Source: Glandiceps talaboti (lineage: Eukaryota; Hemichordata; Enteropneusta; Spengelidae). From it: DNA of 32,500 bases. Location of the stretch: the NCBI RefSeq assembly GCF_964340395.1, contig NC_135559.1:14131259-14163758 (forward strand), in the 5' to 3' direction. Below the pieces are notes generated by a model. That model did no database searches. It was not told where the DNA came from and was given only the letters and a program-made list of their open reading frames with translations. Shown here one piece after another: positions 14,201 through 28,400 of the stretch; within the stretch, counting starts at the first letter, position 1, and the number at the start of each line of letters is the position of its first letter. Position numbers and translations under genes: made by a program.

Positions 14201-14208
14201 AAATTTAC

Positions 14209-15122
14209 TGCTGGTTTAAGGTTTGTAGTTGGATCATGAAAACACTCTTAGGGTGAGGGGCTACTCGTTTTATTCGCTATTTTTAAGTTAGTGTTAGAAG
14301 AAAAAAAACACTCTGAAGTAGAAAAGTATAATCGTTTAACGCCACCCCACCCACCCCTCCCCACCTCGAAAAGCAAAGGTTGACACTCCCTAGTAACACT
14401 AAAATTCATGCAACAGTTTGGCATGCACAAACAACATAATAACAATATGGCTGCTTGTAAAATTCAGCATTTGGTGTTTGATATAGCTAACGAGTAATAT
14501 GCAGCACTTTGGGGTAGTTTTGAAAGGAAAAATGAATGTGTTTTATGAAATATAACAAAACCCATTGCCCAAACAAAGCTGAGGCTTTCGTTTCAGGTTA
14601 TTGTTTCAGGGGTTGCTCAGCTCCTAATTTTGTTTGTTACCCAGACTGATGATTAACATCAGAGTGCAGCAGGCGTCCTCCCACGCTAAATATCCAAGTT
14701 TCTTAACTCCATTAAGGTTGTACGATGAACAGTTGATGAAAATAGCTTTCTTGGGTCCCCTAATGTAAAGAAATGCAGTTAAGATAGAATAAGCCACGCC
14801 TTTGATCCCACTTTAAGGTCACTGTGGTTGTTTTCCAGTACTACCAGTGATGTATTTTTCTCTTCCGTATGCGGTCATGCGTGTGGTACTTCCGCCTTCT
14901 TACACACTTCACTGCCGATGGTCATTCTTCGTCAGGCAATAACAATGCATAGTGCCTTGGTGATGGATGTCTGGGATTCTCCCTTGAATTCACCGTTTAA
15001 AGGTATGAGTAAGCATAAATATTTAAGCTTTATAAGGACGGAACAAGCATTAAGCAATTTCAGTTTAAGTCTGACGTTCGACGACACATCTCAAAAACTG
15101 TCTGGTACCTCTGTTCGCAACT
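14209..15122. other. Upstream region of gene 1
   Basis: No exon recognised. A TATA-like AT stretch (ATAAATATTTAAG) lies near 15016, about 107 bases before the ATG, but it is not distinctive enough to call a promoter. Confidence 0.4.
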
Positions 15123-19522
<4,400 letters not shown>

Positions 19523-20138
19523 CATGCATGAAATATAATATTATGTAATTATGATATCATAGAATCCTGCACTGAACTTATTCTACCTATTCATATTTAA
19601 TCATAAATTTATAATGTACAATTATCAAATAATGAGATTATTGGGGAACCACAAGGTATACTCATAAAAACCTTACACTAACTAATTAATATTTAATCGA
19701 GTATAGAAGGAGCGTGTTTGTTAAAAAGTATGCCCCTAATTTTATACGCAGAAATAAGCATTTTTATAAATAGCATTTGCACAAAAAGCATGAACGTTTG
19801 ATTTGGTTCTCATAGTCATCAATCCTATTATGAAAATGTACTGCAAATTGTAATATTGTTATCCGCAATTGAAGTAGCACTTTGACACTAATTGAATTGA
19901 AACTTTGTGAATGTCATTGTGGGAATGCACATATCTGCTATCTACCTTCCACACATCTTCCTAAATAAAAGATTGCATAATGAAAACAAAGCTGCATACG
20001 TTAGCTCGTGTTGATCAGCAATTTATGCACACAAGGAATGTGGGAAGTTTCTTCTTCGAATGAATCTTGAATCAATAATATCTATGATTATGACTATTCA
20101 ATTCGTTTTTTCATCATGGTCTCATGAGAATGGACGAG

Positions 20139-20139
<1 letters not shown>
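19523..20139. other. Downstream region of gene 1
   Basis: AT-rich 3' flank. AATAAA-type signals occur, for example AAATAAAAGATTG near 19962, but the true polyadenylation site cannot be chosen. Confidence 0.4.

Positions 20140-20214
<75 letters not shown>
20140..20214. repeat. (GT)n microsatellite
   Basis: Uninterrupted GT repeat of about 37 units. Confidence 0.95.
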
Positions 20215-20215
<1 letters not shown>

Positions 20216-20325
20216 TTGTGCATATGTGTCTGTATGTTACAATGCAGTCATTATTTGCACCACGTCCGGTCTGCCAAAGTAATGAAAACAAAATAAACGA
20301 GATTCTGCAGGAAGACTAGGAGAAC

Positions 20326-20385
<60 letters not shown>

Positions 20386-20426
20386 GGTGGTGGTGGTGGT
20401 GGTGGTGGTGGTGGTGATGATGATGA

Positions 20427-20497
<71 letters not shown>
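20326..20497. repeat. (GAT)n(GGT)n(GAT)n compound microsatellite
   Basis: A GGT block of about 15 units (about 20371-20415) lies inside a GAT array. Confidence 0.95.
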
Positions 20498-20888
20498 GGC
20501 TGACATGGTCCTATTTTAATTGTAATAAAATCAATTACCCAAACACTTTCTTTACCAGATTTACATAACTGACATCGGGGACCGTTTCAAAGATAAACAA
20601 AACAAATATACAGTATATATCCCAAATATTCAAGAATCGACAGTTGGCGTACACGGTGACTCTTTGCTAATGAATGGAGGGTAAATACATCCATATACTT
20701 GCAAATGGTTTTTAATGTCGTAACAACACAATAATTATAAATAAAACACTTGCCAAGAAATATCAGTCAGTACAATATTTCATTTGTTTGACTTCACTTT
20801 ATCATTGACTGCTCCGCATACATGAATGTATCCTTTTATATCGACCGTCCACTGTACAGTTTTGGTCTAGGGACAAGCTTGAACTGTA

Positions 20889-21256
20889 AACGATTTAGGC
20901 ATGGGGAAAACATTATGTGTTTACTCTGAAATAACCGGATAGGTAGCCACTCTTACAATACAAACAACGCAATGAAAGGGTGATAGACATTCACTAAGTT
21001 GGAGGCGAACAAAGACCTTCTACGCAGACCCACAACGTTATACCTTGCTTATACCCTGTCTTTTGTGGTTAAAGTATATCAGTTTTTGTCTTCATTCATA
21101 TATACCAGTAACCTCTACTGACCTCATGTTAGTATATCAATACAACAGTACATGGAGAGAGTATACATTTCCTATGCCAGGTAATTCAAGTACTGGACAC
21201 GGGTATGAATACAAGCGTAGAATGCAAATTACTCAATGTTCCGGGTTCATGACTTT
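20889..21256. repeat. Duplicated non-coding block A (partner at 24836-25285)
   Basis: Shared runs in the same order as block B include CGATTTAG.CAT, ACATTATGTGT, CTACAATACAAACAA.GCAATGA, CAAAGACCTTCTAC.CAGAC, CCCTGTCTTTTGT, ATATCAGT.TTTGT, CAGTACATGGA and GCAAATTACTCAA.GTTCC. It lies between genes 1 and 2. Its partner follows the exon 2 vestige inside gene 2, so this is evidence of local duplication. Confidence 0.7.
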
Positions 21257-23338
21257 GCTTTGAGGTAAACAGGCGGTAGAAGAGGAACAAGCGATGGTGA
21301 CGACGGTAGTGGTGATGATGTGTATACAAGCTTCAAACTTCATATATTTTGGGATAATTAATTTGCCAATTAAGGGGTATATTATGTATGATATCTATCG
21401 CTCAGAGTTTTGTATTCCAGCAATTACTGTGTAGAGGAAATCTAAAGGCTTTACACTCACGGAAGGTATTCAGTTTGCATCTGCACCTGGTTGAGAATTA
21501 CTACAAGTCGTGGCAGAAATGTATGGCTGCATTAGTAATATTTAGCAGATACTCGTGGGAAAAACCAAATTCTCCCTTTTCTAATCGATAAATAAACACT
21601 CGGGTCATGCGAGCCTATTTTGGAATGCGGAATAATGACGATATTTGTATTAGCGTAAATGTTATTATAGTACAATTTTTCCGGGTTCACTGAATGAAGG
21701 AGCACAAGTTGCCTCGACAATAAAATCCCTCCTTTGCCCTGAGAATAGTGATCTACTGTTCAATGCGTCAAACCACTGGCATCAATTCACAGTAAATAAC
21801 CTCTGGTTACATGTATCAATTAAACTTGTTATTCAACGAAAAGCCTATTGGAAATGTCAAAGTCTGCAGCTAAAATAACGTAGGCTTGCTGTTTCACTCA
21901 TTTGACAAGAAATTTATTACACACCCTCAGACAACTTCAAACGCAAAAGAAACAATTACATAGGTGTCGCACACAGTAGGGTTGTAGAAGTAGTCAAGTT
22001 GAAGTGTTGATTATCCGAAAATAAACAATTGCAGCCATTAAAATCATCAAGTCATTGTGTAAAAGGTTGTGCGTGGTTACGCGTTGAGAACGCATATGAG
22101 AAATGTGCACGCGCGCGTTGGCATCTTCTGTCCAGAATGCCACACACATGACTTTGTTTTCTAAACATGTCGGTATTTTTGCCATTTTTCCCGCAACTAC
22201 CCAAACGAAAAAAAAACGAACAATTAGTTCACGATTATGCTTCCGAACTGTGATATAAAAAATCGACATTTAATTGAAGAAAATGACAAAAACTTAACAC
22301 ATATTTACAGTTACGTGTAGACCACATTGTGACGTAGCATCGTCTGATACAGATCGCATGGATTGCTTTGAATCACGTGACCATGACGCTACGCGTATAG
22401 AACACACGTGCATCTAAACCTCTCTATTGTAATGTAAAATATGTCTCCGGAGCATCCTTATCATACCTTCCTCTTCTGAATTAGAACACCCAGAAAGGTT
22501 AATATTTCAGTCTATAGTTCTAATAAGTTTACTCTACTTCTTCAAAAATATTCTCAAAATCTACATATTAAAGCTGCAGTAGCTGTGTAAGTGAAGCATG
22601 TTTTTTGGAAAACTACTAGATTTGAGGTGCTTCTCAAGATTGTACACCCTGAGGTGTATTGAATCATCTATCACTAATGTTGTGTGTAAAGCTGTAAACG
22701 CAGTACTGAATTTGTATTTCGTTATTGTACCGACCTTAAAAATCACCACTTCCATGGACCAGAACACATCGAATTTGCAAAATTCTGATCATTCACACGA
22801 AACGCCTTGAAATAATGCGTGGCGACCACTGCAACTGAAAGCTCATGAACTATCTTTTGCCTCGATATAACAAGTAGTGCGATATAGGTATTCAAGAAAA
22901 GTCAAACTAACATGAACCTGGATTCAATATTTAGCTTTCACACAAGACTTAACCCTGTCAAACACACTACCTACCTACCTACAATTAACAGGTACAATGT
23001 CTTTTTTCATGTAAGCAATTAGACAATTAGCGATACAAAAGCAATCGTTCAAGTTGCCCTCAGTGCAGGTTTAGGCTATACCCAGCCATACAAAGCTGAG
23101 CTGTCCATGGTTGTTGAGTACGAGATGGGTACGATGGTTACTGTACTGTAAACTCTATTTACATATAAGTTGTTGCCTAAGTAAAAATAGCTCCATTACC
23201 ATATTCAGATTACCATCACGTTATACTTTAGGTTGTACATGTTTAACAATTCATTGTATAACGACACTAGGAATAGTTGAATATATCAGAAGACCTGCTT
23301 CACAGTCCTACTAACAGGACCTTACAAAGTGATCCAAC
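21257..23338. other. Region between block A and gene 2
   Basis: No exon recognised. Frames at 22561-22810 on both strands overlap a stretch starting AAAGCTGCAGTAGCTGTG that looks like an anonymous dispersed repeat. The gene 2 promoter presumably lies at the right end, without a clear TATA box. Confidence 0.4.
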
Positions 23339-23509
23339 ATGCTTCCTGAAGACCCAAAGAAGAAGAAGTGGTATATCAATCAAGCACTACTGGTTGCCAT
23401 ATTAGTGTGTCTGCAACTTTGTATCGTCGCCATAACATGGTTGGTTATCAGAACTGTTGAACAACAGTATACAAATGAAGACTTGCAAGCAGAGATACGG
23501 CTACTTAAG
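23339..23509 (+). CDS. Gene 2 exon 1: cytoplasmic tail, signal anchor, start of coil
   Basis: 57 codons beginning MLPEDPKKKKWYINQ, then about 22 hydrophobic residues (ALLVAI...TWLVI), then a polar stretch ending AEIRLLK. The donor is AAG|gtaata, phase 0. Reading past it gives an open frame to 23611, which would be intron read-through. The paralogous exon at 15123-15286 has the same M[IL]PED start, a matching W-Y-x-N, a hydrophobic helix and a terminal L-K before the donor, which supports this ATG and this donor. Confidence 0.82.
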
Positions 23510-25378
23510 GTAATATACTTGACTTTTGCACTTAAATATCTTCCTCGACCCGCTATCAAGGAAGAAGTGGAACTTTGCATTAACTTAATGCAACCGGTTA
23601 AAGAAAACTAAGCGTAAAATACCAATGGTATTTCTGAATTGCTAACACCCGACGCCATCCTCACCTCCATATTGCTGTTGCTGAAATTCCGGCAGTGATG
23701 TGACCTATGACCACCTACGACTATACGTATTCAGAGCTAGCATGAAACACCTCATTAGAACCGTACCACGATGGATTGGCTGTTTCGTGACCTTATGGAC
23801 CTTATGTATTCATTTTGGATTTTTAATTACTAAAATAATTTTACAATCTTTTTCTATTTGAAAAGTCAATGTGGAACAATATTGACCGAGTCCCTGTTTG
23901 TCTTGTTACTTTTATCTCCGCACCCAGCAGGTAGATGTAAGTATACAAAGAATCACTGTCATATCTCCATTTGTACCGGAGATCACTCAAACGTTAAGGA
24001 ATTCGCTTAGTAAACATCACACAGATTTATATCCAAAGCTGGAGTACTAAGAAAGCAGAGGAAAGCACTTACTATGTGTTTCGTTTACTCGTCTCTCCCT
24101 GGACCAAGCTCTATCTCTGCTGTTTAGTGTACACTCATTTGTTGACATTAAATCACAAATTTACATAACGAATGTAAATGGCTAAATAATTCATGTAAAC
24201 CATATAAAGATGGCATATCCGTTTGACCATTCCTGATAACATTGCTATATTTGCGAAATGTATACTGTTTTTTTAACTGACTCAAGTACTCTTGTGGCCC
24301 TAATTCCTTGACCTTGAGTAAAGATTTACTGACCGTTCAATTAAACAAGGGCATACTGTGGTCAAAATATGGAATTTACTAAAAGTAGGAAAATATCATC
24401 GGTAACAGTATCATAAAATACAAAACACTAAATAGAATCGCGTAAAACATTTGTTATTATATGTACAGGAAGTGATTTGCAAACGCAACTTTTACTTTTT
24501 TTGCAATTAATGATTTGCAAACGAAAACTTTGATTATCTTGTTTTATGCTATTTTTTCAAGTATGTGAAAACAAGAAAAATTGTTTTATCAATTTACAAT
24601 CCAAAAGAAATATCTCTACACCAAGCCACTGAAAAAGGCTGTGTACTGCCGAAACGTCGGGTACTTTTAATAAATGCTGATTTTGTTAGTAAATCTTGGA
24701 CTTGTCTCCTTGAACTAAATCACTAAGCTTATATGTACAACTTGATTTTTTATAATTTACCTGGTGAAGTCGTTAATGTACATTTCTATCAGTTATACAG
24801 GATTGAATGCGAGTCTTGCATGCAATGCATGCTTGGACGATTTAGACATCATAAGACATTATGTGTGTGTACTCTAATTACAGCGATAGCTTGCCACTCC
24901 TACAATACAAACAATGCAATGACCGGGGTAGACGTTTATTAAGTTGGGGAGGGGAGGGGAGGCAAACAAAGACCTTCTACACAGACTCAAAAAGTTATAT
25001 CTTGCTGTGCCCTGTCTTTTGTATATCAGTCTTTGTTTTTATTCACACTGACCTTATGTTAGTATTTATTTAATAACAACATGTACAGTACATGGAATGT
25101 AGAATTTTCAGGGCATTTCACGTCATGTAAAGACCAAAGAAAGGAGACCATATTAATTTGAATGTCGATCTCACAATAGAAAGGACAAAGTTTGTACAAT
25201 ACTCATGCGTGATTTTTTAAGTACTTAATGCAAATATGAATACAAGATTATGATGCAAATTACTCAACGTTCCGGGTTCACGACCTCACATAGACGATGA
25301 CGTCAATGTTCAGGTGTAAACCAACAGTGGAATGTAAGGACTAAACAGTAATAGTAGTAGTAGTAGTAGTGGTAGTAC

Positions 25379-25410
<32 letters not shown>

Positions 25411-28400
25411 ACAACAGCAATGATGGTGACAACAGCAATGATGTGTTAGAGTTGATTATCATTATCACCCGTGAACAACCTAGCAAGGGCACCAATCTCC
25501 CTTGTAATATCTTTCCCCTCTCTTCATCATATAAAAATCACATTCAAAACTGTTTCATTTTATTCCTAAATAGTATCGAAACAGCGACCTGGCTCCCAAG
25601 CTCCTTTCCTGGTCTCCAAACACCCACTGGAGTTGATGAGAAAACATGTATGAATTTTGAATGCGATAATGATAGCTTGACTCTGGGTAGTTGTCCCCAC
25701 GAAAAAGAGTGTGCCTTCATAATAATTTATTAATGATTGTATTATAACACAGAGAACCTTGCACATCCTAGTGATAGGAAGAAGAGCACAGCTATGTACC
25801 AGCTATGTGCCTCACAGCCCCGTTACAGGGTATATTTTTTCACAGACCTGGTACATGGTTGTGAAAAATATGCCTGTTGTATGGATGTTGAATACCGCCT
25901 CTGTGCCACAACTGTTTCGCACAGCCCAGTACCATAGCTGTGTACTGCATACCTAGCACACAGTTTTGCACATATATGTAACAGCTATGGTGGAATAATA
26001 CCCCGTCGCAACCCCTTTGCTCATATCTGACTAGCATTGCTCACATAGCTGGTACATGTCTGTGGGAAATACCTGTGTTACAGCTATGCTAACATAACTG
26101 GTACATGGCTGTGGGAAATACCTATGGTACAGCTATGCTAACATAGCTGATACATGCCTGTGGAAAAAGCTCTTGTACATGGATGTTGTAAAAACCTATG
26201 CTGCATTGCTATTTTTCACATCCAGGTTACATTGATGTTGGCATACCGGTTACACATCTGTCACATCTAGGTATGTTTCACCTAGAGTGTGTTGGCTAGA
26301 GCTGTTACAGGGATATTGTGCACATAGCTGGTACAGTCCCCATGACTCCATTGAGCTAGTACAGCTATGTACACAACTCTGTCCTCGCTATGTGAATGTT
26401 ACAGGGGTGTGTAAGGTTCCCTGTGACCACAATAGCTACATGCGTTATAGTCAACGTTATTAATGTCACTAGCCAGGATAATTCTCATAAACTCTAACTC
26501 CAAATCCCCAAGCAGACAGCGCACATATTAATTCAAGAGAGCAGCTCAATGAAGTCTAAAAATCCTACAGCTAAGAAATGTGCTGTTTTACTTTTAAAAT
26601 CATGAAGATTATGATAAATAAAAGGAATATTTCAACAAACTTCCATGACAAATCAGGTAAATCGGAAAGTCACAATGATTGCACAAACTCGGTATCGCTA
26701 CAGATTGACTTGTAAAAGCTCACTATCATCACAGACTGATTGGCACAAATTCAGTGTAATTAGAGATTGACTTAGAACTCAGTATACGGACAGACAGATT
26801 CAGTGATTGCACAAGTGAATATGAATTGACTTACCCTCAATATCACCATCAACTGACTTGTACTCGGCAACATGACAGACTGGCTGCACAAACTAAGTGT
26901 AATTACAGACTGGTTGCACAAACTCGGTTTTGTATTGCACAAACTCGGTTCAATCACAGTCTGATTGCTAACACTTTAAATATTATTTGAATAATAGATA
27001 GTTAATGTGACTGTGACAATGACAATTAGATTGACAGCTCAGCTTCTGATAATTGTGAACTTATTAATGACACTTGTTTTGCATTGTTTATCATAATTTA
27101 TTTGATGAAGTCATAAACGTACATTTCTATTAATTATACAGGAACAAATGCAAGCCTTACTTAAAGACAATGGAGAAATACTGTATGCAGAAACACCAAG
27201 TACCAACCACATGATAAAGCGTCGCCAGGCAACGACCTCCAATTCCCGGTTTTCAATGTGTAAGTATGATACGAAATAATCGAAGTAGAGGAAAAAAATA
27301 CAGTTGTAGTAAAATATAAAAACTGAATTATTATTATAAGAAAACATTTTTTCAACAAATGAGAGACAAAAAATAACATTTTCTACATCAATTAGAATTT
27401 TGTTCTTCATATACAAGTACAACCTGAACTAATTGGTTTTAAAGGAAGAACAACTATCATTGATATGCCACACTTAATTGAAATGATCGGAGCATAAAAT
27501 ATCGAACAAATAATGATATATGGAAAGATAGTGATTACTACCAAACTAGAGTGACTATAGAGTTTCAACCAAGCAGCACGGTGTTCTTACGCATGTCTTT
27601 TGGTACAAATTACATAGAACAAAATACAGACACTGATAACGCGCAAGCCAATAAAATGGTACATTTTATCTATCTGTGAACACAAATCAACGGATGAAAA
27701 TGACAAAAATGGTTTGTGAGATGTAAAAACAACTTTGTACCGCCTAATTGAAACTCTATAGTCTGTCTGGTTTGGTAGAAACATTGCCTCAATGTCTAAA
27801 GGTTAGAAAATCAACAACCCGTACATTTCCAATCTCCATTTTCTAACTATTTTCAAATCAGGCTCATCCGGTAGGGATGGTAGAGATGGACTTCAAGGAC
27901 CTCCTGGCCCCCAAGGTGTACAAGGACCTCCTGGGATCAATGGAATACCTGGCCTATGTAAGCAATTAAGCATTATACTCATCAACTCATTAATTTGATG
28001 TTATTTTTTATCGAACACTAACGATTTAAAACCAAAAAACTGATTACAGAGTGACATTCCCATCCGTGTATTTAACACGGTTCCTACAGCAAACCAAGAT
28101 CGTGGATTTAATCAACATCACACAATCAACGAATTTGAAAAGCTAAAAAAGGAAACACAACTAAATTCATCAAAGGCAGGATTATCTACAGTTTTGAAAT
28201 ATGTTCTGTCTTTATCATATTCTCTATCTTATAACTTTCAACACCCCTTTGATACTCTCACAGCTGGCGTGAGCTCTTGTAACGGATCTAATCAGGACGA
28301 GAGTCAAGAATCATCTCGTAACCATGGTAATTATAATAGTACTGGTAGTGTGTACATCCGTTGGGGACGGGATGACTGTGAAGGCACTGCTGAACTCGTA

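Larger units (their letters stand above)
23510..27141. other. Gene 2 intron 1
   Basis: 3.6 kb. Holds the hammerhead-like motif, the exon 2 vestige, block B, (TAG)n, the 49-bp minisatellite and the 30-bp tandem repeat. The rest is AT-rich without recognised content. Confidence 0.6.

Noticed and set aside
22561-22810. Opposed open frames beginning MFFGKLL (plus) and MFWSMEV (minus)
   Set aside because: They are mirror frames of one AT-balanced stretch that looks like a dispersed repeat. No motif on either strand.
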